Assembly: GCA_026168455.1 (NCBI GenBank) | Contig: CM047426.1 | Coordinates: 31,617,058-31,681,057 of the forward strand | Reading direction: 5' to 3' | Length of the DNA: 64,000 nt | Source: Theocolax elegans | Taxonomy: Eukaryota > Arthropoda > Insecta > Hymenoptera > Cerocephalidae | Shown here: positions 48,525-61,620 of the stretch, in pieces | How positions within the stretch are numbered: position 1 is the first letter of the stretch | Layout: every line of letters starts with the position of its first letter | The notes under the pieces: generated by a model | The model's input: the letters and a program-made list of their open reading frames with translations, nothing else | Told to the model about the DNA's origin: nothing | Database searches by the model: none | Made by a program: the position numbers and the translations under genes

Positions 48525-48561
48525 TTCATTTAACCTTCAAATGGTAAATTTCTACTAGGGT
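48525..48561. repeat. Fragment resembling the right end of the 130-bp MITE
   Basis: TTTAACCTTCAAATGG followed by AAATTTCTACTAGGG resembles the right terminus at 2048-2080. No matching left end was found upstream. It may be a related, decayed or one-ended copy. Confidence 0.3.
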
Positions 48562-49249
48562 AATAGTAAAAAAATTCGATCTTTGGCCATTGCTTTCGCA
48601 GTATAAATTTGGAGACGATCGGCGTGTGAGTATAATCATGTTTATATATACGTGAAACGCGTGTACACACGTGACTGACCTCCGCCGACCGCCATATTGA
48701 TTGAGCTCACTCGGTCGCCGTCGCTCTCCTGCTGGCTCGTCACATTGCATAATGTCATTTACACGCCGCTTACACGCTAGCGCACCGCCCGAAATCTCCC
48801 TGCTATGTACACGGGTACGTCTCTCGTTCTCTTTGTCTCTCCAACGCGCGTGGCAAATGCGCCTTCCATCAAATAAAAGATTTGAAAGATCGTCAGTTTT
48901 ACAACATCGCGCTTCTTTTTAAAATTACGCATTTGCGGGCGATTGCGCATTTTCATTTACTATAGCTAGAGTTACAATTCTAGTTACAGCTCTACTTAGA
49001 ATTTACTTATTTATTGTACTGAATTGTTTTACAACAGCACTTATAGATGAAATAGTGGAAATAACACTTGTTGTCAATTGAAATAATGTGCCGTTCGACA
49101 ATAATATATTATGTATATTTCGTATAACCACCAAACCCATATGTATATAAATGATCATATATATTACCTATTAAGATATTACTACGGGTTCACTTACACG
49201 CAGAATAGCGTTAAAAATCAAATTTACGGTTTTAATAAAAATCATTATT
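48562..49249. other. CpG-containing island followed by AT-rich DNA
   Basis: Positions about 48640-48930 are GC-richer and contain GACCGCCATATTG, a match to the YY1/Pleiohomeotic-type core GCCAT. Frames on opposite strands overlap and show no domain. A promoter or regulatory island is possible. The rest is AT-rich. Confidence 0.3.
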
Positions 49250-50827
49250 CCCGCGTAAAAAAATTAAAGTTTATATGAACTTTGTATAAACTTTAGGTTT
49301 GGCTAAACTTGATATGGGGTTGGCCAACGAGACTGAGCCGAACTTGTGCAATTGACTGTTCAAGTTTGGTGAAAGTATATCAAATGTTCATCTGAAATTC
49401 ATATAAAGTTTTTATAAAGTTTTTTTACAATTACTGACAAATAAAATATAGTTTATACTAAGTTTAGATGAACTTAATATCAACGTGATAGCAAGTTCAG
49501 GTTTATAAAGTCATATAATGTTGATATCAACATACCCAAAGAAAAATTTTAAAAATCTTCTTTAACTGACATCAGTAAGAATACATCGGTTAGAAAAATG
49601 GAGATATATTCCAAAAAATTCGAATCCGTCACTGAAAAGTGTTGTCCATTTTCTTAGTTTTGAAGACATAACCTGAAAAAAGAAATTTAAAAAACCACAA
49701 AGTATTATTTTCACATATTAATATATTAATTAAAACATATTTGAAAACATAAAATTTTTAATTTAAATAGAGAAAACTTATCTGATCCCAAATAAGTCTT
49801 CTTGTGTCGTATTTTCTATGCTGACATCGTTGTCTGGATTACGCCTTACGTACACCGATCACGCAACGATGCTCTTTTAACACGTTTATACACTAAACGG
49901 CGACTCATGATGATTACAATTGCACAAAGAATACAATTTATCAAACTTTCAAATTTGTAAAACATAGCCTGGTCCGCTAATCCTTTTCGCGTTGCTCTCG
50001 CGAGTGAACTGACGCTAGGGTTAGCTGCCAAAACAACATTATTTTGTTTTTTTTGTCGGCTAATTTATCAATATCTAACCAATACGTCAGTACCCTTGCG
50101 AATGCGGCGCGAGAAGGACCAGCAGACCAGGTTATTTTGTGCAAATCTGACAGTTTGATAAGTCCAATTGTAATCATTGTAAGTCGCCGTTTAGTGTGTA
50201 AACGTGTTAGAAGATCATCGTTGCGCGATCGGTGTATGTAAGGCGTAATCTGGACGATGATGTTAGCATGAAAAATACGACACAAGAAGACTTATTTGGG
50301 ATCAGATAAGTTTTCTCTATTTAAATTAAAAATTTTATGTTTTTAATTATGTTTTAATTAATACATTAATATGTGAAAATAGATACTTTGTGGTTTTTTA
50401 TATTTCTTCTTTCAGGTTATGTCTTCAAAACTAAGAAAATGGACAACACTTTTCAGTGACGGATTCGAATTTTTTGAAATATATCTCCATTTTTCTAACC
50501 GATGTATTCTTACTGATGTCAGTTAAAGAAGATTTTTAAAATTTTTCTTTGGGTATGTTGATATCAACATTATATGACTTTATAAACCTGAACTTGCTAT
50601 CACGTTGATATTAAGTTCATCTAAACTTAGTATAAACTATATTTTATTTGTCAGTAATTGTAAAAAAACTTTATATGAATTTCAGATGAACATTTGATAT
50701 ACTTTCACCAAACTTGAACAGTCAATTGCACAAGTTCGGCTCAGTCTCGTTGGCCAACCCCATATCAAGTTTAGCCAAACCTAAAGTTTATATAAAGTTC
50801 ATATAAACTTTCATTTTTTTACGCGGG
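49250..50827. mobile_element. 1.58-kb fold-back (long terminal inverted repeat) transposon
   Basis: Almost the whole element is one palindrome centred near 50040. The left arm starting CCCGCGTAAAAAAATT is repeated as its reverse complement at the right end (…TTTTTTTACGCGGG). The outer 550 bp or so of each arm are very similar (differences of a few per cent by eye), while the inner 200 bp are clearly more diverged. The outer arms carry repeated AAGTTTATA/TTCATATAAA motifs. No transposase is present. I could not find a convincing target-site duplication, so the superfamily is open. Short frames at 49846-50031 (minus) and 50044-50241 (plus) are mirror images of one another and match no known protein. 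Confidence 0.85.
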
Positions 50828-51134
50828 TTTCCAGTAGAATTTTGCTCTTTTTGCGAAAAATATAGTGCACAATCGTAAAACATTTTAGTTACATCGTCGT
50901 AATCCATTTATGTATTTTCAGTAGAGAAACGTATTTATTATTTTTGTTGTATGCGTTTTTATTTTTGAAAAGAAAGTGATATAGTGAGCGCAACAAATTT
51001 TGGTGCAGTTGTAGGAATTTGCTGGTTTCACCTGTTTGAAAGGCGAAGTTCCACCTACGGAAACGAAAACGAAAAAACCAAATAAAGAAAAAGAAGTATA
51101 AAACTGTTACAGAATTGATACACTGCAGTAAAAC

Positions 51135-51182
<48 letters not shown>

Positions 51183-52025
51183 TGCAGAACAAAATTTTAT
51201 ACATGCTGAAATGATTTCAGTAAAACGCTTTTGCATTTATTTTCAGTTTCTCTTTATTTTTGCGAAAGAAGATTGTTAAATAATGTACATTTCCGTTTCA
51301 TGAACCACTAATTAAAACATTTAAGTACTGTAATTTAACATACAAATTAATTAATATGTATACATTTCTTAAACAAAAAGTATTACCCTGTTAACTATGT
51401 TATTTCATGTACAACAAATTCTTTATTATAATGTTATCAAATAATTAAATATTTAATTAAATAATAAATATTTACTCATTTTTATACTTGCGGGTGTGCT
51501 TGATTCATCAATTAATATTAATTTGTATGTTTGTCTTTTACTTTACCTTTTATTTATTTAAATAAGTGTATAAATGTAGATAAAGAGAGAAACATTTGTC
51601 TGTAAAATATTTACTTTTATGTAATCTAGATTTGTAATTTTAAAATAGATATAATGCTTTTAATATAGTATAAAGTTTTAATAAATACGAAATTCAAATT
51701 GCTATATTGAAAACTTGTAACTTTGCAAAGGAAATCGTAAATAAATTTCTCAAAAATAATACAAGAGTTTACTTCAAGTTTTTTCTTTTAAAGAAAAATT
51801 TTTATTTATGTTTAACAGTGACTGAAAGTATTTGAAGTAAACACCAATTTGCTACTTTTAATTTATTTTAAAGGTTCTTAATTCTAATATAACTTACATA
51901 TTTAGTCATTTAATAACATTTAATTAATAAGGCAAAATTATGGTAACATCTTATCATAAATTCACCTGGCTACTAATTGTAATTTTATTATATTTTCTCA
52001 GCATGCTATCGCTATAAGTATTAAT
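50828..52025. other. AT-rich non-coding stretch with a (TA)n microsatellite
   Basis: A perfect (TA)n run lies at about 51136-51174 and creates an Ile-Tyr repeat in the minus-strand frame across it. Otherwise AT-rich with no recognisable gene. Confidence 0.6.
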
Positions 52026-52430
52026 TTACGTATTTCCATTCGAGATGCGTTCATTCAATAATCGCCCGTGCACATTACCTGTGCGTTCGACTCGACGCTC
52101 AAGGATCGCTCCGTCCATACACAGTCGACTCCTTCCGATCCCTGATGACCACCCGGCTCCGCTCAACTCGTAAACGAGATCTCCACCGCCCTGAATCATT
52201 TGGCCTATACGTATGTACTTATAAGCGTTAAGAATTTCTGTCCAGTGAACAGACAGAAGTTTCACACCAGGAGATTGCGGGTTGGCTTCTCGGAGAAAGG
52301 CGTCTTACTGATAGATCCCAATTAAAAGAGAGCGATTCTCTCCGAGTTTTAGTATTTCTGCACGAAATTCGGCTACCGCACCTTCAGCTTAAATCGCGAA
52401 TTATCTGTTATCGCGGCATGTTGATATAAT
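52026..52430. promoter_or_regulatory. GC-richer island, possibly regulatory or exonic
   Basis: Moderately GC-rich, CpG-containing DNA with a 79-codon minus-strand frame (52026-52265) that I do not recognise. The sharp composition change on both sides suggests selection or a promoter, but no specific signal fixes this. Confidence 0.25.
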
Positions 52431-55400
52431 GTTACGGTCAATTACTATACCCCTACACCTTATCGGCTATAACACCGTCACAATATACTGTAATATTAAT
52501 TTAGTATAATATTTTACCTCACTAATACGATAAGCCTGTACAACCGCAATATCATTTATATACGCGTGTAGATGTGATTTTTATTATTAAAGTTTATTAC
52601 CATAATATATGAAAAAAGTACAAATTACATGTTTAATTTGTATTGTGGTAAAATTTTGATGCAAATTCACTAAAAATTTTAATATATAATTAAATCTAGA
52701 TACAAATACGTTGATGGACGTATAACCACACTAAATGAAAAATGACATTGAAAAAAAATTCGAGTCATAATTTTCTGTCGCAGACTTGAGAGTCAAATTT
52801 CCTTCCAATGCTATTTTTTAATGCATTGATATTTTTGTGTGAAATTTAGCTCAGTGATCAAGGGACGCGCCCGTACTTCCGACGCACATATGGGACGTGC
52901 GGCTAGTCTTATATTCAGTTAACTCACTATGTGTATTTTTCCTCGGTTGAATCTGAAAATAAAAATTAATGTTTTTGTATTCTGTCTATCCCTACATTGT
53001 TCCTTGTTGATTTATCTTTAAAATGCAACAAGTTCCGTTTTAATTTTACATAAAGAACAATTAAATGACGTCTTGGTATTTCATAATTTACCATACTCAT
53101 TTAATTAAAATAGTTTTTCACCACCATTGAGTCGGTCGATAGAAGTTGACTTTAACTTTAAATCCAATTTACTCCACTTCAGTTTTCTTTTGAATTTAGT
53201 TTTAAGACCATATCTTTATTTGTTTCAGAGTTATAAGTATGTACAAAGTCAAGGATACTTTTTTGCGAAATTTTTCGTTATTTGCTTATAAATTTCCTAA
53301 AAAAAGGGCGTTACTGTCTATAACTCCCGCTTGCTTCACGTTTTTATAGAAAAAATCATATCCTAAAGCTTGGTAAAGATCCATATCCCGGCGATGTGAA
53401 ACTCTCCTTGTTAGTATAAACAATAAATGCAATCTTACAATTAAAAATACTATTAATAAATTCATCATTGTTTTATTCTAAATTTCGTCGAAGCAATGTT
53501 TACGATTTTCATAGATCCGCTTAGCAATAATTGTTTACCGTCTTTTTATGTGTACTACTTGGATGTTTCAACAAAAGTAAAATGAACAATGCGCAGACAT
53601 CATAAGCCCATGTATGTGCGTAAAAATAACATTCGTTGGCATTTTTATTTTATTTGAGTAAACACGTGGCAGTCACATGTGAACGAGTTAGCACAGTTAC
53701 GTAACCCGTCGTATCAATAAACGACCATTTTGCCACTCGTCCCTTTATTAATGATCGAATAATTATTGAAATCATTTACATATACAAGCATTATATTAAA
53801 AATTTACTGTAAAATTAATATATTACACGTTTTGAATTAATTATTGTTTTTATTAGTAATACTTTTGTTCTCGTTATTTTGTCGTAACAGTGTAATTATA
53901 GTTAATGTTTGAAATTTTTAATTAATTGTAGTAGTATGATTACATTTACGCCAAATACGTCAAAATATTTGTTTTTATTAAGTTAACTGATCAGTAGTGG
54001 CTGGTTTACTTTATCTAAAAAGTTAACTAAAATCGAGGGGAGTATCAATCAACAAAGTGCGTTTAGCATGAAGTTTTTGTTTGACAAAATAAATGTATTC
54101 GAATAAACGTGATATTTTGTAGTCAAAACGTTTGAGCTTGGAAGTTAGCGAATGATTTATGTCGGTATATTGCGAAACAAAGCATAGTAGCTTGCACTAG
54201 AAATATTTGAAACGATTACTCTCTCGAGAAATTAAATTCGTATTTTCTTTTAAATAAATGGATAAATCCATATTATTAGTCGTTTGAACACACTAATCGC
54301 ATTATTTTGTTAGTAAATATGCATATATCTGAGTACAAAAACTTAATTTATTTTACAAAACATAATTGTGTGTAAATACAAAGAGACTCAAACTATTTGT
54401 TTAAAATATATACAAAAACTAACAATAACTGCGTGAAAACTACAAAAACAAATGAATAATCATTTTTCTCAAATCTAAATTGATAATATTTAAACCGTCT
54501 ATTTGATGCACAGAATATAGTATTTATTAGTTATATAAAAATAAATAAATTTCACCCGTTCTCAGAAAAGATTATTTTTTTTCTAGATAAATATAGATAT
54601 TTGTGCCGAATTGGCGTGCCGACACCATCATTTTGGAGAGAGCAAACTTTCCAAGTCGGTTGACTCGGGTCGCCCTAGCTCAGTGAATGAGTTTTGTTCC
54701 AACCATCCTCGAGGCTACATCGAAGAACGTCGCATCTCTACCTTTTACAGTGTTATTCCGAGTGTACCAATATTTCTGTCGTTTGCGGTGTTTTTGGATA
54801 ATAAATTTTGACCATTCATTATTCTGTATTTTCTCTTTCTCCTACACGGTTCTGGTATATGCAGGACATGTCGCTATAAAGTATAAGATAAAGCTCATTT
54901 ATAGAATATAAATAGAGTACATTATCGCAGATAAAGTGACAATTTTGTTAACGGTACCATAATAAAATGCATATCGTTTCATCGATCGTATACTTTCAAT
55001 TCATATAATTAGCGCATTAAAAAATGAATTAATAATATTTATTATAATTTGATTGTTGAAGCTCTCCATATTTTTAGTGAATTTTAACTTCTGCATCGAT
55101 CTAAAGGAGGCCAATAGTAGAAACAGTGATAAAATTTCCAAAAAGATTCTACTAATTATAATAAGCATCATTTCGTTGGTTTGGTACGTCCACCTCGTCA
55201 GACTAATTTATTAAATCACAAGACAAATTACAAACCAATTAACAAACAAATTATTAACTACTACCAACATCAAACAAATTTGAGCAATAAATTACCTTTA
55301 AAAATAAGTTACAATGGATATCACAATAAAGTCCAATTTTAAGCGGTTGGATATGCGAAAATATATTGTCAGTACAAGGTTTACGTGTCAATTATAACTT

Positions 55401-56499
55401 ACCAAAAAGCTTAACCTATCCTATTTTGCATCTGCATTTAATCCAAAGGTACTCATGAATTTATATAATGGGAGGTAACTTAACAAAGCGTTTCACTGTG
55501 TATAGAAAAAACATATTAAATTAAGTGATACAAGGTTATAAGCTGATTGCATATAATAATTTAAAAAAACAAGCCTGAGTTTAAATTTGCAAATATTTTA
55601 TTATAAATATTTAATAATTTAATATGTAATAAATTAATAGTTGTCTTAACTATTTAAACAAATTGTATTACAATAATTATTATCCAAAATATTTTTAACT
55701 CTTTTAAATCTACAATCATAGTTTAAATCAACAACATCTTTTAGTCTTACTGCAGGATATCTCAGAATCTCATTCCTCGAGTAAGCTCGAATTGTAACTG
55801 TAACTTTGATTCTCATCCATTTAAATAAAACATTACTTGAATATGATGCTTCTGCAATTCCTAAATGGTTCATACAATGTGCCGCAGTAAGTTAATTATA
55901 TACTAAATATATATAGCTGTCTGTCATAACTGACTTTGGAAATTAAATTATCTTATTTATAAATTATCTGTTATATAAATGTTAACGTTACGTTCTAAAC
56001 AATGCTATTTATCTTTTGTAATAAAAAATCTTAAACAAAATGATTGATTTAAATAAATGATCGTTCCAAAAGTTCCTTCAATCGTTTAAATTGTTCCAAT
56101 GCAGGAACGTTGCCAGCTCTCCCGCCGCAAGTATATACAATACTTTAAATAAGAGTTGCCTCCCAAACCACACTTCTTTAGAGTTTTACGCAAGAAATTA
56201 GATTTTTAACTACTAATTAAAATAGTAAAAATTTAATGTATGTAGGAAGTTACATTACGATTTTGATTTGACTTTACTACATGTAATTCTATAAAACCAT
56301 TGCTCTTAAAAGAAAACAATAAGTTAAATTTCTGGGTATCAGTTTATAAACATATTAGGCCAAGCGTTTTTAAAATTCGGAAGAAATTGACCAGAAATTA
56401 GTAACAACTTTTACCAGGTCCCTCGAAATTGTTAATAGAGGTCCGTAGGGTCAAGAAAATTTCATAAGCGATTGGGGGTAAAACGCGTGAGTCTATCTC
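52431..56499. other. AT-rich non-coding stretch
   Basis: No gene recognised. Small GC-richer patches at about 53650-53740 and 54600-54760 contain short frames without a domain. Confidence 0.45.
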
Positions 56500-57300
56500 T
56501 GAATTGAAACCGAAAAGCGTAAGTTTAAGTGCGATCATTTATAAAACGTCGGTGCAGCAGTTGCTCTCATTGCCACAAAGGCCTCGATTCGGTTGATTGT
56601 CCAGTAGATCCACTCGCGCCATCCGGTGTACCGATTAACGCAAATTCGTGGCTCGGCAGGGCTATTTGCATTTACTTGATGGCCAGTGCAATAAACTTCC
56701 AAACGTAAAATTTCTCTCTCTCTCTCAGTTTATCTTGCTCTCTTCCTCTTGCAGGTTAAAAACGAGAACACCGCACTTTATTGCAGATTTACGTATGCAA
56801 GCGCGCGCGCAGAAACGATTGTTTAAGGATCCGCATGATGGAAGATAGTTATTCCTTGACTACATCCTTTCGCAAAATATGCACGTGCGCGAATGTCACT
56901 GAATTTTACTATTTGGCAACACTATTTTGCGATGAGTTTTTCTTTAAAACTATCAATATTTGTGCACGTGCACACATATACGACGTGAGGTTGTAGACGA
57001 GGCATTACGTGCAATTTGCTGGACGCGCGTGAACGGTGTTCACGCGAATGTGCCTTCGTGCATGTATGTACGTTGTGCAGTTTCGGCCACATGCGCTAAA
57101 AATACCGGTGCTTCAGGCTATTCTCGCGTACAGCGAACGTCCGCGAACGAGCCGCTCCCTGCAACGCCTTGACGTATTGAGGGTCCCTGAACGCTACGAG
57201 CAGACCAAGAGATAGAAGAAGAGAGCTTGATAGATTAGGAGAGAGAAAGAGAGACAGTGGGAGAAAGAGAGGAGTTTAGAAATGGAATCGATCTGCTTCG
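56500..57300. other. GC-richer island with alternating purine-pyrimidine tracts
   Basis: CpG-containing DNA with a CT tract (about 56708-56728), an alternating GC tract (about 56800-56810) and a GA-rich tract (57205-57275). Three short plus-strand frames overlap and match nothing. A promoter or conserved non-coding element is possible. Confidence 0.3.
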
Positions 57301-60175
57301 GCTGATGCGAAATGAGTTGATTGTGCACTGAACATAAACGCATTTGCGCCTATTCCATTCAACGAATTCATCACAACTTTAGTTTAACATTCATTTCATC
57401 GTTTAAACCGGTTCATTTAGGTAATACGAATATTTTTATTTATTATTTTTAAATTTTGACACTTATTGCATTATAAACAAAATTGTACAATCATTGAATC
57501 AAAAATAGTGTTAAACCAGATTTTGTTTCGACTTAAATATAATTTAAATATAATTTGAAAAAATTATGATTAAATTAAAATTTTACCATATTTCGTCCGC
57601 AGTTACTGTTTTACATTTTATATAATAGTTATTATATGTATATACAAAATTTGTATACACAAAATAGCTGATTGCTGCACTTAAAATTGTAAAATATCGG
57701 CATCGATATAAAAATCAATAAAAAAAATTTCTCCTATTACAAACTTATTCTAAAGTAGCGAAAATAATATGCTAAAGCAAAAATGTTGTTAAGCTTATAT
57801 CGAAAGAGAGAAAGTGAGTCGATTTCGTTGCCGACGGATCAACCGAGTCTCAAGTAACGGATGCATACCTACGAACTCTTGACGCTCGAATTAACGTTGT
57901 GTCGAACCCAAGTCGCAATAGAATTACGTTCGATATATTCCAGCAAGGTCAGCCCAATAAAGCATGTATGACTGCACCCTGAGCGTTTTCTTCAGTATAC
58001 TTCTTTTTTTTCATCTCTTTTCTCGGATATTACTTTTTTCTGTTACAACTACTCGAGTTCCCAAAGCATTCCAAGCTCGATAAGACGACCATTCGCTCCT
58101 TTTATCCGTACTTTCATTCGCATCCACTTAATGTGTAATTCGACACTCATATTGTATAGAGAATGCGAATATGGATTCGAAAAATCGTATATTTTTCATA
58201 TTTCCATTTTTACTACCACGGAATCAAACATGTAAAGTTCTTCAGTGTAGGAATTAAAGTTTTTAAGTGAGTTATAGTAATCTACTTGTAAGTTATAGTA
58301 TATTGTTTTACTCTTAATTAATCAGATTTAATAAGATAAATTGTGTAGATTTTATTGCTGCCAACATTATAAACAGGTCGATTTTAATACGATCGACACG
58401 TAATAGAAGACACATTAAATCAACAAATTAAATTTTTCTGGATAGTCCAGAAATTAATAATGTTCTTGACGTCGTTATATGTATACGTCATCGCAATTAG
58501 ATATTATATCTGTTAATAATTGGATTACAAAAAATTAAAGGATTGAAAATCGATCGGTTTAAAATTAAATAACTCGCTGTGACCTTTAATCAACTTCAAT
58601 ATTTAACTTAATTTTTTGTTGGTTACTGCATATTACTATATTAAAATAAATTGAACACTACATGTATATAATGTTAAGGTATTTAAAGAAGGAATACCTC
58701 ATTGTAAAGTTATACTTGCATAAATAAAAGGAATGAAAAATAGATGATTCAATATTCACTATGGAGCTCCTTCGGTAGTACGTTCGACAAGTTCCCACGC
58801 CTTATGCACATAAATGAAAATAAACGCGTTGAAGTTGTAATTATGAACTTGAAAGAGGCACTTTTGAGAAGAACTTTTTACGTAAAATCGTGTAAGTGTG
58901 TAGAGATGGAAACGCGTGCACTTGTATAAGGCTCGTATTCCTGCGACATAGCCATGGGAATATAAGACTTACCACAAAGTGGATTTAGTCAAGTTTGTCG
59001 CAACACCCGCACCTTCTCTTCCCCTCGACACACCGGGCGGTAAACTCATCAGACGTTAGATTAAGCGGCTTACTGTAATTTTACTCCTGGTTTTATTAAA
59101 CCATGATGAACTAACGCGAGTCCTCCTACACCACTGTGTATATACAGCTATAACTTAAAATTGATTCGTTAACGCGAATCATCGATCGAGAGGAGTTTTA
59201 TAATGCAATTTACTTTGCCGAGTAAAAAAATTTTCTCTTCAAACATTAACTTTCGCTGAAAATAGGTTAAAGGTGTGTCATGGGAGCCGTTACAGTATAG
59301 GCAAAATTTTATATTTATGTAACATCTTTATATGATATTTTTAGGTATCTTGTACTAAAGATAATGTTTACCTACAAACCGGACTGTATTCATCAAAACA
59401 TGATTGTTTTACTATTATTAGGTATTATTACATAATTATACAAAAGATGAATTATAAAGACATACAACTGATATATATTTCTTGAAAATATAATTTATAA
59501 AACTTTTTTCTTCAAATATCATATTGAATAATTATAAAACTTGAAAAAGATCTTTTAGAAAAGAAAAAAGAAGAAAAGCCTCCATCCGAAGGTATAAATC
59601 ATTTCCTTTTCCTCGTTTTTTCTTAATAAATCTTATCATGCAAATGGGAAGCCTTAAAAAAAGAAAAAAAAACTCAATGGCCGATTTAATTCGTTCACTA
59701 GAATGAAACTACGCTTTTCCTAACTAAAATATACTTATCAAAAATTTACGAAAATAAAATCTGGAAAGACAATAATTGATTGATTAATGTTATTTTGGAC
59801 TCTGGCATGTACTATTTCGTCTAAAAGTTAATTTAACATATAGATAGGTAATATTCAACATTATATTCTCATTTATAAATAATACATGGTAGAAGAATAA
59901 TTTTAGTATATAATTGTAGATGCTCTAGCAATAACAAATTAAATATTTTGTATGTATAAAAAACTAATTGAACCGTTTTGTTGAACTGTATAAAAAGAAA
60001 TACGGTTAAAATAATGTAATTTTTAATAAAAACTTGAAAAATCATAATTTTGGAAATCAAACTATACTAAGCTGAGTAAGTACTAAGGATTATATAATAC
60101 ATAAAATACGGAAGGTAAAGTACCACTTACATTAAATGTAAAAAGTTCAAGGTTTTCGTCTGTGAAAGTGAGAAA
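57301..60175. other. AT-rich non-coding stretch
   Basis: No gene or transposon recognised. A GC-richer block lies at about 57810-58110 and another at 58970-59120. Confidence 0.45.
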
Positions 60176-60218
60176 TTGATTGATTGATTAATCGATTGAT
60201 TGATTAATTGATTGATTA
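60176..60218. repeat. (GATT)n tandem repeat
   Basis: About ten imperfect GATT units, with occasional AATT/ATCG variants. Confidence 0.9.
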
Positions 60219-60289
60219 AGCTTTACTTAGCATCCCCATATTACACAACTCTAAAACAATTGCGACGATACATTGTGTACAAAATTGAA

Positions 60290-60660
60290 TTGTTAGAGAG
60301 AGTGAGAGGGGGGGTGGTAAGGAGGGGTGGAGAGAGGGAGAGAAATTGATACTGGAAAAATCAAAATCAAGTGGATCGTCACTGTATAGACTGGAAAAAT
60401 AAAATCACTTCTCCATTTTCGACTTATCTATTCCCAGAGGCATCCTCGTTGTCTCTTTCTCTGCGTCTTTCCATGACCCCCTCAATCCTACGGTCTCTGC
60501 ACGTCCCTTTGTTTCGGTCTTTCTCTTTCTCTCTCCCTCTCTCCCACTCTTGTTTTGTCTGGGCAGCACCAGCGACGCTGCCTTTTCCCAAGGAGCTAAG
60601 TAGATTACTCAACAAGTGGCAGCCAAATCCTGCTCAGTCGGCAAACTAACAGTTTTAGCG
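60290..60660. other. GA-rich tract followed by CT-rich segment
   Basis: Positions 60294-60345 are GA/GGGG-rich on the plus strand. Positions 60440-60550 are pyrimidine-rich. Ser/Leu-rich plus-strand and Arg/Glu-rich minus-strand frames here are products of that composition. No gene called. Confidence 0.5.
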
Positions 60661-61162
60661 CCGATATCGAGTCGAGTTTCCCAAAACGCCTAGCAAATCG
60701 AAGTCAGGAAACTGGTTTGCGCCCGCGTTTCTCCCATTTTCTTTATCTTCAGGCAAGCTGCGAGATTTGTATAATGTATACTGAATTGAGGTGACACAGG
60801 ATGTGTAAATAATGCAGCAACGACTCTTTGGATTATTGAGAATCGTCGATAAAATATATTGATATTACCTTCAAGACTTTGTTCAAATATTTTCTCTGTG
60901 TACGATGATCATGTGTTATACTACTTGTTTTATAGACTGCACCCGTTTAAGGTGACACACGCATATCGAATATTTAAATATATAACTAACAAGCTACTTA
61001 CAAACTACTTATAAGTAAAACTTTATCACCTGTACTGAATTTTTTCGCAGCTTATAATATATCGTTATAGTATTAGATTCGTTGCATTTACATTTAGATA
61101 TACTTTCTTTCACTTTGGAAATAATAGAGTAGATAATTAAATTTGCTGTAGCAGTTTGATTT
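60661..61162. other. AT-rich non-coding stretch
   Basis: Nothing recognisable. Confidence 0.5.
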
Positions 61163-61620
61163 ATACCTCACGGTGACCGAGTGGCGTCCGGTCAAGAGAA
61201 TTCAACTGCGTTGGTGACTACTAGTATTTGGATGGGTGTACTTGTCGATATGACTAATGATCTATTGGTTTATTTCCACATATGATCGAGGGGTATGGAA
61301 AATTCAATTTCGATGTCAAATACTATGATACGTAATATTGACACCCAAACTCTCACAGATTTTTCTTAAAGACATCATTTTACGCGATTCGACCACAGCA
61401 AGGTTCTCTTTTCTACGAAATACAAATACTAAGCGGTGTGGAAAAAGAGATAGTAAATTAAATTAAAAATGAAGGTGTAAAGCCGGTCCAAAAGTTTTCA
61501 AAAAGAGCACTTGTAGGGGATATATTAACGAACATTAGAAAAAACGTGTTTGGTTTGTTATACCTTTAAATACCAGACCTACAATGACTCGAGTTCGATC
61601 CCAGGTGTGTGGCGATTAAT
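61163..61620 (+). mobile_element. Second 5S-rRNA-like (SINE-type) sequence, diverged
   Basis: Positions about 61186-61237 follow the order of an animal 5S rRNA gene: CGTCCGGTCA, then AATTCAACTGCG in place of the AAGTTAAGCAGCG box, then CTAGTATTTGGATGGGTG as the 3' part. It is more diverged than the copy at 6921 in the first box and better conserved in the second. Downstream, at about 61593-61601, GTTCGATCC looks like a tRNA-type B box, so the repeat may be composite. The 3' limit is uncertain, and no poly(A) tail or target duplication was found. Confidence 0.45.

Noticed and set aside
49846..50285. Short frames in the fold-back element as a possible transposase
   Set aside because: They are mirror images from the two arms, too short, and lack any DDE or zinc-finger motif.
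61593..61601. GTTCGATCC as part of a tRNA gene
   Set aside because: No acceptor stem or D arm at the right spacing; it fits better as a repeat-borne B-box-like sequence.
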